Source: Dryococelus australis (Eukaryota; Arthropoda; Insecta; Phasmatodea; Phasmatidae). From it: DNA of 64,000 bases. Below, one piece after another: positions 35,228-47,860 of this stretch. The stretch lies in contig CM057005.1 in the NCBI GenBank assembly GCA_029891345.1, positions 67,279,760 to 67,343,759 of the forward strand, written 5' to 3'. Under the pieces are notes generated by a model. The model did no database searches. It had not been told where the DNA came from and saw nothing but the letters and a program-made list of their open reading frames with translations. A program made the position numbers and the translations under genes. Within the stretch, counting starts at the first letter, position 1; each line of letters opens with the position of its first letter.

Positions 35228-35668
35228 CGTTTTCTGTGAAATCGTTGTTTGCGCCTAAACGCGTATCTTGGTAAATAAATGTTTTGGAAAAACGAAGTTT
35301 TGCCAGAAAGGATAAAAAAGAAAACTATTGTCTATGTCGATTTCTTTTTAATTTTATCGTATTAAGTGTATTAATAGGGGAAAGAAATCGTAAAAGTGGT
35401 CAAATATCGCATTTTAAAATTTGCCTATGAAGTTTCTTTACGCGGTAAGAGAAAAGTAGGTTTATACGCAGGTAATTTGATCTGTGTACTTTCATCGCGT
35501 GTAATAAAACCCCACAGTTACAGATCTAGTTTACACAGTAAAGCGTTACGGCGGAAACACTGCACGTCTTGCGCGTAAGAGCGATGAGGCGCTAGGCTGC
35601 GTGTTAGTGTCGCCCGTATCGCTCCCTCGCTTCTTGACCTTGGACGCACAGCTCCATCCCACTCTTAA
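35228..35668 (+). mobile_element. family C element
   Basis: Starts near ACGTTTTCTGTGAAATCG and includes GCGCCTAAACGCGTATCT, AGTGGTCAAATATCGCATTT and ACGGCGGAAACACTGCACG. It ends CTCCATCCCACTCTTAA, the family's terminal repeat. It aligns with 54518, 58828 and, reversed, 16092. No coding capacity. Confidence 0.82.
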
Positions 35669-36466
35669 GCCCCTGTCACGCTGTCAAATGTTTGCCTTCA
35701 ACTACATTCGACAATAAAATTTGAATACAAAATAAGGCCATCAAATTTTTCCTTTCAACAAATTTTATCAAATAATCTTGAGTGTGTTTGAAAATGTGTG
35801 AGACTGTACAAATTTTTTTTTTCAGGGAGAAATAATTTGAATTATCAATTAAAATTTATTTTGGTGGTTTGATATTGTTTTTGTTTTCCCATGCAGACCA
35901 TTACAGGAAGAAATGTAAGCAAAGTTGTAATTTATTTTCGCTTCTTTACTAAATTCAAATTTTATTTATCAGAGATGTTTCCTGCACAGAGAAATTTAAT
36001 ACCTCTGAGTTCGTAAAGTTATGTGCGATATTAACTTAAAGTAGAATTCGTGCTCAGACAGCTTCTACATAAATTAATTATCTTCACAACCTACTTCGTT
36101 TCCAGCACTAGTTGTTGGATATTTGTAGGTTTCTTGACGTCCATTTTTGTCATGCACGATTCTGATTGGCTGAGACCATCAAACATCAAATACATTTTAC
36201 AACCGGTCCAATCTTCAAATGTCTGCTGGAAACAGAAGCCATCCAATTTTCTCAGACAAATATGGCGGCGTTTATGACGTTTCAATGGGGAAAATATTAG
36301 CCGCTAGGTGCGCAGTGTTCCAAAAAGTAATTGTTTATTAAAATTCTAAGCCACGTGCATGATAAAAGAGAAATAATTCACTTAATTACGATGTTATTTT
36401 ACACTTGATTTGATTACTGCAATTATCCTGTTTTTTTAACGTAGAAAATAGAGAAAATCTGGTAAA
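35669..36466. other. unassigned AT-rich sequence
   Basis: Nothing recognised. Overlapping 64- and 75-codon frames near 36050-36285 have no domain signature. Confidence 0.35.
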
Positions 36467-36879
36467 TACTATTCACGATAAAGTGAGCACTTTTGAAATC
36501 AACCTTAGAAAAAATTCACTGCCCCTGCATGCATACATTTTAACGGGCGCGCTGAGTGACATGCGTCGAGTAAAGTTGGTAACGACGGATGGAAAATAGT
36601 TCCATATCTCAACCTTGAATAAAGAGTGTTAGGTAAACATTTGTGCTAAAATTATATCTGTCCCTTTCTGTTTTTTTAATGCATATAAGTGTAAAAGTGA
36701 GCACATTTTTTAAATATTTATTTTCGTAATAATTTTACAATTTCAATTGACCGATGCATGAATAAATTGCTGAGGGCCACGGTAGTGTCAATTTTACATA
36801 AGTAGAAGGAAAACACAACGTGCATACAAGTAGATCTTAAGCAGGGCTTTCAAAAGTGCTCATTTTACCGTGAACAGCC
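36467..36879 (+). mobile_element. MITE-A1 copy
   Basis: 5' terminus worn (TACTATTCACGATAAAGTG). Complete A1 interior and a good 3' terminus ACCGTGAACAGCC followed by TA. Confidence 0.88.
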
Positions 36880-37759
36880 TACACCTTTGCAACACTAGCG
36901 CTTACCTAGCGGCGAAGATTTTCTCTTTGCCAAACTTTTAACATTGATCTTCCCAACCTCTAGTAGAAGTAACCTTATCTTCGCCCCTATGACGACCAGG
37001 GATGATAAGAGTCCGACAGCAAATTCCTTTTCAAAGCTATAAATTTCCCTTTAATTAAATTTTTATATTTACTGCACATATAAATACGTAAAACCTGACG
37101 TAATATGTATTAGAAGCAGATATCTACAAAACTACAACAAATAAGTGATACTCATTAAAATAAAAAATCTCTAATGACGTCACTGCAGTCTCCACTTTCC
37201 ACCTATGTAATGACTTCCCACGGGGGCTAGAACAGAATTACTAGATACCACGTGCAAATAATATCTTCTAAACTATATAAATATCTAGTCAACAATAAAT
37301 AATGCTGCCTGACAGTGCGGAATAATCGAACTACTAGCAATCGTTTATCTGCGTTGATTATTTCACGTTACACTTGTAAATAATTAACACAAAACGAAAA
37401 ATCGGAATTTCTGTAACTATTTGAACATTTGGCTGCAGGTTTGAAATAACCTCGAATTTCAAGCGATTTCACAAAAAAAATGCCGTATCTGCACTTACAT
37501 AGCTTTGGGTACTGGCTGGATGATAGCCAATGGAATGGCGAGCCGGCTTTATCCTAGTAATTATTAAAAGGAAAGCTGCGTGAAAGCATGTCGAATAAGA
37601 TATATTTTTTTTTGCTACCAGCTAACCAACACACTTTGGAATGCTATGTGCTAGGTCAAGGAAAATCCGTGGCCTGTTCTGTATTGCCAACGCTAAATTG
37701 ATTCGCGTGCAAACCGTGTTCACATCGAGACACTTTTCAACACAGTTTTAAGGGGTATA
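36880..37759. other. unassigned AT-rich sequence
   Basis: No gene or repeat relationship found. Confidence 0.35.
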
Positions 37760-38175
37760 TAATCCATTCACAGTTACTTCACACTTTTCTAAAGCCCTGC
37801 TAACATTCTACTTCTAGGGTATTCCTCCGCCTCGTGCATACTAAGCTCAGCTAAGTCTAGAAAACTACACCATAGCAAAACGCACCGAATTCGTGCGCAC
37901 TCATTTGTAACGATATTTTGTATAGGAACTATTTCTTACTAGGCGCTACCAACACACACGTGTTCAAACTGTTTTTGTTCATACTTATTTTAAATTAAAT
38001 ATAATTTACAAATAAAATACACAGGTAAAACTTCAATTTAACTAAAAAAAAAAAAAAAACAGAGGTATAAAACGCTTGTGATACAAACAATATTTAGGAA
38101 ATAACTGAACACGTCATACTTGGGGTAATTTTTCGAAGGTTTGATTCGAAAAGTGTGGAGAAACCGCGATTAGAC
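37760..38175 (+). mobile_element. MITE-B copy
   Basis: Starts TAATCCATTCACAGTTAC just after TATA and ends AAACCGCGATTAGAC before TATA. Collinear with 26833-27268. The left ~60 bp (AAAGCCCTGCTAACATTCTA) parallels the 3' end of A1 in reverse. Confidence 0.85.
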
Positions 38176-38799
38176 TATACTGTATATTTCCACGAAGGAT
38201 TTCTTGCCCAGTGATACTTGAACATACCGTGGTTTCGTTCTACGTTCATGGTTGGCATGTGTTACAAGTGTCAGCTGTCCTGCCTCTGAATTACAGACAT
38301 CAAATATTAGTCCTTTCAGCGGTCGAAATAGTTTCTCACAAGTACAAAACAAGCCAACAACAAAGCACCGCTGAGTTCCGTTTGCCGTTCTCTTGTTCGT
38401 CGCAAAGATAAGACAAATGAGTTGGTAAACAACCTTTGTTTCCACCGAAACCGCTTATCGTATTGTGTGTTTTGAAGTAATCTCCTGAAAGAAGCACTCG
38501 CATAAGCATTCGAAATCAGGGCAGTCGTAAGACGCTGCCTCTGAAGCAGAAGCAAAGCAAACTGCTTCTCGAAGAAACTCAGTTTTGTGGTACAAAATAT
38601 CACTGCTGGTTGCACAACGTAAGCACTGCCGCTCCCGCAAACCTCGTATTCCTTTGTTAGGAGAGGTCAAACGAAACGCAGGTGCCAATGCGCAACATTA
38701 TATTCTCGCAGTGCAGTAAGGTAAAGTCACTTTCAGCGATGCAGGTCCCTGACCGTTTTCATTATTAACCTACAACAATGCAAGACTTGTGATAGTTCT
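38176..38799. other. unassigned sequence
   Basis: Minus-strand frames of 77, 91 and 99 codons overlap here in different phases, with no recognised family. Composition is more balanced than the surroundings. Confidence 0.3.
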
Positions 38800-39065
38800 T
38801 CATTGTAAAAAGAATTCTGGTAAACTTACTAAACTGTAATGGAAGTTTCTAACCTATACAGAGTGTGGAAATAATACTACGTGTCAGGCTGAAATGTTTA
38901 GCATTGCTACTGTACATAGATGGGAACTTCCCTACGCATTTGACTCTTTCCTCAGAAACTGTAAGAACGTTGCCAATGATGTATGGGAAAATAATTTACC
39001 ATTCACGCTTCGTCACTGTAATATACACTGATATGGTAAATTTACAAATAATTTCTTAGTGTTGT
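38800..39065 (+). repeat. family H interspersed repeat, shorter copy
   Basis: Matches two separated blocks of 52472-53325: the left block (GGTAAACTTACTAAACTGTA) and the right block (GGGAACTTCCCTACGC, ACACTGATATGGTAAATTTA). Ends not defined. Confidence 0.6.
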
Positions 39066-39756
39066 TCAGAGAGAATGACTGTTATGACGAACTTCGACAA
39101 AAACCCCCCTAACGCGGTAGATTTCGAGAATAATTACGCAAAAACAGTCGAAGTCAGTGGTTCTCAAAATATGCTGTGCGACGCCTAGGCCGTGGTTTGC
39201 TGAATGGATGCGCAAAAAATCCATGGGAGGCGAACTTTTTTTCAATACTTCACAATTAGACCATGAAATAATATTCATGTTGGTTTAAAAAAATTGCTTT
39301 GCTATTAAATTGACGATTATTTTTTATTTCTGACAATAATTCAATGAAACTAATGCCATAAATGAATATGTCATTTCCTCACGAATTACGTGCGCATTCG
39401 AGTGAGTGTGCTGACTTTCATTTGTAAGAAAGCCCGAGTGTGACAGATCGCTTGTTTTCAAACATAGAATATTTTTAAAACCCAAATTAAAACAATCTTA
39501 AAAATTTAGAGTAATATTTATCACGTCGTCTTTCCCTCTGTTTCTAATTACATATTTTATGTTTGTATCTTTAATTAAATCATTTATTTAAGGTACAATA
39601 CAACTTCATTTCGAGACATTATAATGTTTTTCCTCTCTTTTCAAAATTACGCAGCACCTTATAATTTTTTGTGGTGCTTAAATTATTGTATTGAGAAACA
39701 AAAACTTTAGTTAGGAGTTTAAAAAAAGTAAGGGAAAACGTCAATGTTTTGCTAGT
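39066..39756. other. unassigned; possible hAT end at 39155
   Basis: CAGTGGTTCTCAAAATATGC at 39155 resembles the left terminus of many hAT elements. A worn counterpart (TATTGAGAAACAAAAAC near 39692) is too decayed to accept. Confidence 0.25.
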
Positions 39757-42700
39757 TTGTGGGACGATCTTTTCGTTAGCGACACAGAGTCTGAATCTGA
39801 TTCGATAGCGAAAAGAGCGCCTAGTACAAGCTGTCAGGATGATATTATTTCACCTAAACAGCATCATTTCAATCTCTTGTTGGACGATCTATTTCTGGGT
39901 GATTCGAGCACTGATTCACACACGGAAAGACCGTCGGCTGCAACAGATCGGGACACGATTGCTTCCCCCAAACACGAAAAAGTAGATCTCCTGTTAGACG
40001 ATTTGTTTCTATCTGACACGGAAAATTTGAGTTATTCGGATAGTACTTCATCCGTCTTACAGCCAACTTTCGAGTCAATTAGAGAGACTTCGTCTAAGGA
40101 AACGGAAAACAATTCGTTTTCTGATTCTTGGTGGAAGCTTCATTGCCTGAATTGAGAGATCAGCTTTTGGCCATGGCGTTCGCGTGTAGATTGATTGATG
40201 TGCGGATATGTAATGCTCAAGTAGAGTCTAGTGCGATTTTTGAAAGATTTTTCACGTGGTCCAGGGTCCCTTTGTTAGAGTAAACAATGGCATCACCCCG
40301 GCCAATAACGCTTAGTGTCAGCATAGCGGTTAAATATTTGAAATCCTTTTTGGCTGAGGAAGGCGCTATGCAGACGTTTTATTTTTAAAGTAAATCACTA
40401 CCCATCCTGCATTCAACCGATGTGGGCGAAATCTACGATGAGAGCATTCACAGTCGGTGCTGCTCATCCTATGCTCCCCAAGTTCATTGCCAGTAAGAAA
40501 GCCTGCATTAATGTGCAGTGTCCTGAGGGACTGTGTTTCCATTACGCCATTATATCAGCTTTGTTTCCTGCCACACAAAATGTCAGTCATTCCTCTTCAT
40601 ATCCAAATCCTCACGAGGTTTTGGATACTGAAAGTCTGTCGACTCCTGTAGTGTTGCAGGATATTCGAAAGTTCGAGGAGAACAATGATATTTCTATCAA
40701 TGTCTACTGTGCAGTAGACAAAGTTAGTAATATTAGTGACGAAACTTCGATAAGCAAGGGGTTATCTAACCAATGCGTATTTATCCTGTACGACATGCAC
40801 GTCATGTAAATGTATTGGTCATTCGCGCTTGTGGTAATCATGCACATTTGGATTTTGTTTACATTAAGGATTTGTCAAAGCTGCTTAACAACCAGTTGGG
40901 AAGTATAAAAACAAAAAACATGTTTGCGATCGTTGTCTCCAATACTTAGTAGTGAAGAGAAAATCGCAAAACATAATGATCTCTGTCAGCAACATAAGGC
41001 TGTTCGTAGTACTTTCCCTACTGGGGACGACAAGTATTTGTTGCAATTTCAGTGGTACAGCAATCAGCATATATGTCTGTGTGGCCTATTGCGACACAGA
41101 CATATTTTAAACCCTTGTCCATTTGCCTCCCCATTGACAACATGAGTAATATGAATAGCATCAACCAACATGTTCCATATGCTTGTAACCTTTTGTTGGT
41201 TTGTTCGTACAATCCAGCATTATCTAACTACTTTGAGTTTGTGGGTGATGATTGTATGAACCAGTTAGTAGATAAATTGGTAGAATTGACGAAGTGGGTT
41301 GCGGGAATATACAGCGTGACTGTTCCGATGAAGCCAGAAACGCCAGCTGATGAAGCTAGATTGGCGGCTCAGAAATGTTGTCATATTTGTAAGAAGGAAC
41401 TCGGTACAGATACTGTGGTCGACCATGGTCATCTGACCGGGAAAATAGAGGCCACACACATAATAAATGCAATCTGAACTTCAGACTGCCCAAGAAACAA
41501 CTTGTCGCTGTCTTTCATAACCTGCAAAACTATGATGCTCACTTTCTCATAAAGCCATTGGCTGAACATCACGTATCAAAACCCGACGGAACTGTGGTAA
41601 TCGAAAACCCAGGTAAAATCGAGGTGATCGGAATGACCCTTGAAAAGTACAAGTCCATCACCAAATGTATTTCCAATGGGATTGACTCAAAAGGAAAGGT
41701 GCAACATTTCAAGTTATGTTTCATTGATTCTTTTCAGTTCATGAACGCCTCTCTAGAAACTTTGGCAGGTAATTTGAAAACTGCACAGTTGAGTATCACC
41801 CACTTGATGTTTCCAGACAACATCCAATTTGAATTGGCAAAAAGGAAGGGCGTGTATCCTTATGACTTTGTTGTTAAGTCCGAAGACAGTCTGATGTGCA
41901 TGCCACTCCCACAAAAGGACGCATTTCATGTCATGAAAGTCAAAGGCATAAGCAATGAGGATTACGCTTACACCCTAGCCACATGGGATGCATTCCAATG
42001 CATAAACCTGTTGCAGTACGCCATTCAGTATTTACATGTGCACACTTATTTGCTGGCAGACATTTTTTAAAATCTCAGGACTGTATGTTTAGCTCATTAT
42101 GGTCTTGACCCCGTCATGTACATCACAGCTCCATCTCTTGCATGGGATGCTTTATTGTCAATGACAGATGCGTGGCTAGAGCTGTTTATCGACCTTGATA
42201 TGTACCTTTTGTTGAACGTGGGGTTAGGGGCGGCATTACCCATGTTTCCAATAGGCATGCGGAAGCCAATAACATTTACATGGGTGAAAAGTATGACCCC
42301 ACTGAGGCATCGAAATATATCTGCTATTTCAACGTAAATGGCCTGTACAGCCACACTATGAAAACCAAGCTTCCTATTGTCAATTTTGAGTGGGTCGAGG
42401 CTGATGTTTTTCCATCGTGGGATTTTGCGAACACGGTGGATGATGGCGACACATGCTTTTTCGTGGAAGTGGATTTGTCGCTTCCAGACGAATGTCACGA
42501 TGTGCTATCCGATCTGCATTGGCTCTAGTAAATGGCATACCTCTTAACAGCTCGAATTAGAAACTCCTTTTGACACTCGTACTGCAGAAGAATTATGTTA
42601 TTCACGGGGAAACACTAAGGCATTGCTTGAAATATGGAGCCACACTTGACTCTGTTTATCGCATTTTGTGCTTTGAGCAGAAGGCTTGGATGGTTATGTA

Positions 42701-43529
42701 CATCGAGTTTAACATTGAGAAACGTACCCAGGCTGCGAATGACTTTGAGAAATCTTTTTTAAACTAATGAATAATGCAGTGTGTGGAAAAACTTTACAGA
42801 ATGTCTGCTGGGAAAGGGACATAAGATTTTATTAACAGGTATGACACTATATATGGAGCTGCAGAACTCATAGGACGTCCTACATTACAGGCACGACATA
42901 TCATCGATGAGAATCTTGTCCTTATCGAAATGTCAAAGAGCTATGTTACGTTTAACAAGCCTTTGTACACTGGTGTTGCAATTCTTGATAATTCCAAATT
43001 AACCCTGTATGAATTTAATTACCAGTACATGTGTACCGAATTTCCTCCACCAGCCTTGAACATTCTATACTGCGATACCGATTCATTGGACTATTCTGTT
43101 GCTTGCAATGACGTCTATAAAGTAATTGCCCCATATTTAAAGATGCAGTTTGATAGACCCAACTATGTGCTCTATAACCCGCAAGGATTCTCACACAAGA
43201 ACAAATGCCATACCGGAGTGATGAAGGATGAATGTGCTGGTCGCATCGTCACACTCTTTGTAGGTTTACATCCCAAGCTTTACGCATACATTGTTTTAAA
43301 TGAGCAGTGTATACGTAAGGCAAAGGGTGTAAAACATAACGTGCTGCAATCCCTTAGTTATGAGGATTATCGAGATTGCCTCGATAATTGCATCAGGGTT
43401 CTGGGGACCCAATACCTGTTCTGTTTGCGTGGTCACAAGGTTTACACCGAATACATAACCAAAGTAGTGTTATCAGGTTTAGACGATATGAGCTTCATTG
43501 AGACGGGTGGAGTATCAACATTATTCTAG
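39757..43529 (+). mobile_element. fossil type B DNA polymerase of a Polinton/adintovirus-like element
   Basis: This 3.8-kb region is the remains of a protein-primed-type family B DNA polymerase, of the kind encoded by Polintons/Mavericks and adintoviruses. Parts in order: an acidic N-terminal segment with three DDLFxxD repeats (39757-40155); a conserved upstream segment (40420-40809); a zinc-like CHICKKEL motif next to DHGHLTGK (about 41380-41450); an exonuclease motif with FHNLQNYDAHF (about 41515-41550); an exonuclease III-like segment ending LLADIF (about 42045-42070); YITAPSLAWDALLS (from about 42119); a polymerase motif A segment (about 42325-42360); and motif C, YCDTDSLDY (43068-43094). 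The copy is broken, with at least about eight breaks. No capsid, packaging ATPase, protease, integrase or terminal repeat is recognised around it. Divergence suggests an old insertion. Confidence 0.85.
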
Positions 43530-44870
43530 GGGCACTATAAAATCCCACAGTAAATTTCTCTTCCCCAACCACTTTAGTTTCAGCACCACATCAAATACAC
43601 TGCCACCACCAACACCATCAGCACCGCACCCAACACCACACCCTGCTCTGCACCGCAATATGCATCGCATCTGTCTTCAAACCTACTGCATAAGCATTGA
43701 GATCACTCGAGATATCGTTCCCACATATTTCTTCTAAGCTACTGATTTGCCCTAGCTGCAGGGTTTGATCTTCAGAAACTACAACATCGCCCCAATAACC
43801 CCTGTGGTCTTTTATGTCACCCAGGAATTACTCTGAGCAGCATGGGATTGCATCATGTGATATCCGAATCTACAAAGTGCTACTTTTGTGTGTGGGGGGT
43901 ATCATAGGTGTTGGTGTGTGGTTGCTTACCAAATTTATCCAGATGTGACATAGAGGATACCAAACCATAGCGCCTCAGCGGACGCTACCCTGAAGCGCCA
44001 TTTTATGTATATATAATTTTTAGTTTTAATCAATGTAAATAATAATAACTTTAAATGTGTGAGTGAATGAATGTGTGTGAATGTTTGTATATATTCTTTT
44101 AGGTGTTGAAAAATATAGTTATAACAAGTAAGTATAATTTTAAGGAATGTTTTTGGTAAACTTTTGTAGATGTTTTAAGAAAGTTTGTGAACTTGTATGA
44201 AATTGTTGTGAACTTGTAAATATTTGTTGTAAATATAGTTTTAAGGATGTTTTTTAAAAAATTACATTTCATTGGTGAACGAAATCGTGTGACTTGTTAT
44301 TTAATAGTTTGCATTCCTTTTGTCACAGTTTTATATAATAATAATTGAAGTTTCAGCATTTGTGGGTGAGTTGTAATAATTATTGTTTTTACACGATGTG
44401 AACACCAACAGGTATGAAAATGGAAGTAGCCAAGAAATGAACGAATGAATTCTGAAAGTAATGTAATGAGGTGTAATCTCGAGAAAGCCTAGCAGAACTT
44501 GAAACACACAATTGAGAGACAAGCTACACTATTTCTAATGGTTTGGAAGAAGACCAGGTAAACAGACTCTTGCCGCCCCCCCCCCCCAGAGCAAGGCTAA
44601 GGAATGTTTAGGGGGCAGGCCTCACATCACTAGCTGGCATCGACTTTGTCTTATAACAAACAATAATATTAATTCCAACAAGTTTTATCAATCACTTAAA
44701 AAATTATTACAGCTGTGAATCAACACGTTGATGTCTGCTGTGAAGAGATAATATTCTTCATGTGCTTACAATTTTTTTTTTAAGCAATTTAAAGAGACTT
44801 TATAAAGTTTGCAACACTTGTTTTCCACCTCCATATCTACATTCGCCTCCACATCCACCTCCATACTTAA
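43530..44870. other. unassigned; short CACCA-rich tract
   Basis: 43575-43660 is rich in CACCACA and CACCGCA words, like the tract at 44875-45135. No partner gene of the polymerase fossil is recognisable here. A run of C lies near 44576-44587. Confidence 0.35.
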
Positions 44871-44874
44871 GACT

Positions 44875-45135
44875 TAACACTTAAGACTTAACACCACACT
44901 AGCACCACATAGCACCACACTAGCACTATAATCTGCTCAACAGACTGTACCACCTGCTCCTCAACCACTCCTCACTTAAGACTTGACACTTAAGACTTAA
45001 CATCACACTAGCACCTCACACAGCACCACACTAGCACCTCACGTAGCACCACAATTAGCACCACTTAGCTCTGCAATTGGTTCCACTATTGGCTCCGCAA
45101 TCAGCACCTCACACCTCCTCAATTAGCACCGCATT
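44875..45135 (+). repeat. degenerate short tandem repeat, AGCACCACAC-like
   Basis: Irregular iterations of TAGCACCACAC, TAGCACCTCAC and ACTTAAGACTTAACAC over 260 bp. Units vary in length and wording, so the array is old. Confidence 0.7.
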
Positions 45136-46033
45136 TGGCTCTGCAATCTTGTGGTAGGTTAGATTAATTTCTTACTGTAATCAATAAGTTTGTCTGGCTT
45201 AACCTGTATTTCGTTGCATGTTTAGAATATTGGTCTTGAGAGCCGATGAGGGACGGAGTAATACATGTATTTATATTCGTGTATGTGTACTTTTGTTGGG
45301 AGGTTATCTTTGTCAGGGGAGGGGGTTTATGACACCTGGAGTAATGGTGAGTTGTAATTTTATATTAGCTTGGTTCTTGTCGTTATTGATTCGTATATAT
45401 TTTGATTAATTAACTTTGTCTAATTATCAGTTATGTTTGAAATAGTTATTCCGTAATCGCATGATTAAGATCGGTTTAATGAATTCGTAGTAATCGCATA
45501 ATTAAAGTAAATCGGGTTTTAAGTAATTCGTTTGGTAACCTATTTGAACGTAAATCGTAGTGGGCCAGAACATACATGCGTGTTCTCGCTCCATCCACAC
45601 CTCCATCGCTAAGTGAATTGGGAGCCTGCCGCGTGCGTGCGTTCCACTCACAAACAAAAAATAAATAAAATGCCCCTTATACAACCCTTACACCAATATT
45701 AACATCTATACAAGCAATTACAACCCACTTCTCTGGTCAGTCGGCTTCAGAACGTCACAGAGGACACATCGATGTTGCTCCGCCAATATCATCCTTATGA
45801 CACAACCCTTTCAACACTAATAAAAAAATTGATATCAAACAATAAAAAAAGTTTCATTAAAGAATTTTTTATTAATCGAACGAATCCAATTAATTAATCA
45901 ATTAACTAAACAATTCTTTAATGTCATTTGCATATAACTATGCTAATTAGGCATTTGTGCCCCTCTTGCGGAAAATGCGACTTAGGCCACTCTTACGCTA
46001 AGTGTATTGGGAGCCCGCCGTTCTCTCTACTCC
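45136..46033. other. unassigned; SINE scrap and an empty-site-like stretch
   Basis: 45232-45252 (TCTTGAGAGCCGATGAGGG) is a minus-strand scrap of SINE family 1. 45713-45760 matches both flanks of the insertion at 12591-15863. GCTAAGTGWATTGGGAGCC occurs twice, near 45610 and 45998, so the surrounding repeat is partly duplicated. Confidence 0.4.
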
Positions 46034-46134
46034 CATGACAATGCTAAGTTTACATAAGGTGAAAGAATACACGACGTACATACAAGTAGATTTTACTCAG
46101 GTCGTTCAAAAGTGCTGATTTCATCGTGAACAGC
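46034..46134 (+). mobile_element. MITE-A1, 3' fragment
   Basis: Only the last ~100 bp: TTTACATAAGGTGAAAGAAT, TACAAGTAGATT and a worn terminus ATCGTGAACAGC before ATATA. Confidence 0.75.
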
Positions 46135-47182
46135 ATATACTATCACTGTGTGTACGGTATGTAGGCCTACATGGTACTTGAATACAAGAGGGTGTTCACT
46201 TTCTTGTTCACAAAAGATGGCCGTATGTATCAGGCTTAATATCTCGCCTGCTGCCAGATCAATTCGCGAAGTTCCCGAGGCCCTGTCTAACAGCTGCTCC
46301 TTGCGTCATGCAAGCGGTCGTGCACTGTTTCCGGGAAGTGGGCATCTCGTGGCAGGAGTCCCCACGAGGCCTCTTCACAACGTCGCGACGTGGATGGAGC
46401 GGACGTGACGACAGGAACCGATAGCCAATCAAGTTGCGCGTCGCTGATGCACGACTCCCCGGAGACCCCCCGGGGCTGGGACCTCGCATGCGAGGTACTT
46501 CGGGGAAGGATTGGAACATCTGTGCAGAAATTCTTCGTTTTCCTCTCATACTTTCAGTTTCAGAGGTATTATTGGAAATGATTTATTGCAGACATTTACA
46601 ATTTACTACTTGGTTAATACTTTTGGTTCTAATTCTCACGGTGTGCTATACCCCATTTGCAAATAAAGGCAGGACCTTATTGATAAAATGTAAATATGTT
46701 CCTGACTTCCTTCAAGTAGCGTATAACGCACAATTTAAATTAAGCACAAAAATACTAAACAAATCGTAAAGTGTAAATTTGCTATAATTGTACATTATCA
46801 GTAATTATTATTATTAATCCAAAATTATGACGCTCGGCTTCACCCTACTTGCGTTGCAATCTGATAGTTTCGCAGGAAAAAACGTGAATTACTATTATAC
46901 GCGTGTCAAATTGTTATGATCTACTAAATTAGCATACACTTCAGGCGAGGCCTCTGAGTGCTTTCAAGGTGTTATGCACATTAGAAACACCTTTTCCGAT
47001 CCCTTGGGGGAAAAAAAAAAAAAAAAAAAAAAACATGCTTTTTCAAAGCGCTGTGTCACAATATAAACGCTTCTGATACATACAAAAATACTTATAAGGG
47101 CTCTGCGATGAATCTTGCTACATATTTTCCATTAACAAAATTATAGGGTCGCTGCTGCGAGTCTCATAGGTTACACGCAGCA
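46135..47182. other. unassigned; CpG-rich patch 46250-46510
   Basis: A CpG-dense patch (GTCGCGACGTGGATG, TTGCGCGTCGCTGATG) is open on both strands for 86-111 codons without a known domain. The remainder is AT-rich, with a 25-bp A run at 47010-47033. Confidence 0.3.
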
Positions 47183-47728
47183 GGCCATTTCACGAGATCA
47201 AATATTTATTGAATTCAATTTATTGCACTTAAAAAAAAATCACTTAATTTACCTTTCAATGAATTGCATTCAGTAAGCTCTCAAGTTTCCACGTGAACAT
47301 TTTTCACATACCTTTTAATGGAAAAAGTTGAAAAATACGAAAAGTAACTTTATATAATATATCCACGACTCAGGCACGACACGAAAATAAGTGGTTATAC
47401 CAAAATTAATTTTCTTCATAATATTTTTTTATATGCGTCTTTATTTTGTAACAACTTTAAATGTGTGCACACATTTCTATTATTATGAAATTACTTCCAT
47501 TAATATTGTCAGAAAAACTGTGGTCGGCCGTTCAAAATTTCTATTCAGAGAAATATAAAACATGTTCTAAACGAAATTTTGAAGGAAAACGAGATATTGA
47601 AGAAATAGAAAGGCAAAATGGGCGCGATGATGACGTTCGTATGACGTCATATAGCAATCAATTAATTGAATTGAATGAATAAAAATTGAAAGTAATTTTT
47701 AAAAAATTACATGATCATGTGAAAGGGC
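47183..47728 (+). mobile_element. family F inverted-repeat element
   Basis: Left end GGCCATTTCACGAGATCAAA. The right end, read in reverse, is GCCCTTTCACATGATCATG. The interior aligns with 2046 and 60248 (TATTATTATGAAATTACTTC, GAAGGAAAACGAGA). A 73-codon frame inside is incidental. Confidence 0.75.
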
Positions 47729-47860
47729 GATGGTGCACTAGATGCGCTTGGCAGTATCGTTCTTATCGCTTACACGCTTCTCGGGTCCTTGGCCAGACGA
47801 GAGCTTGAAGTGTTTAAATATTTTTAATGGGGATTCCCCTTAAGCCTTATTCACATTTAC

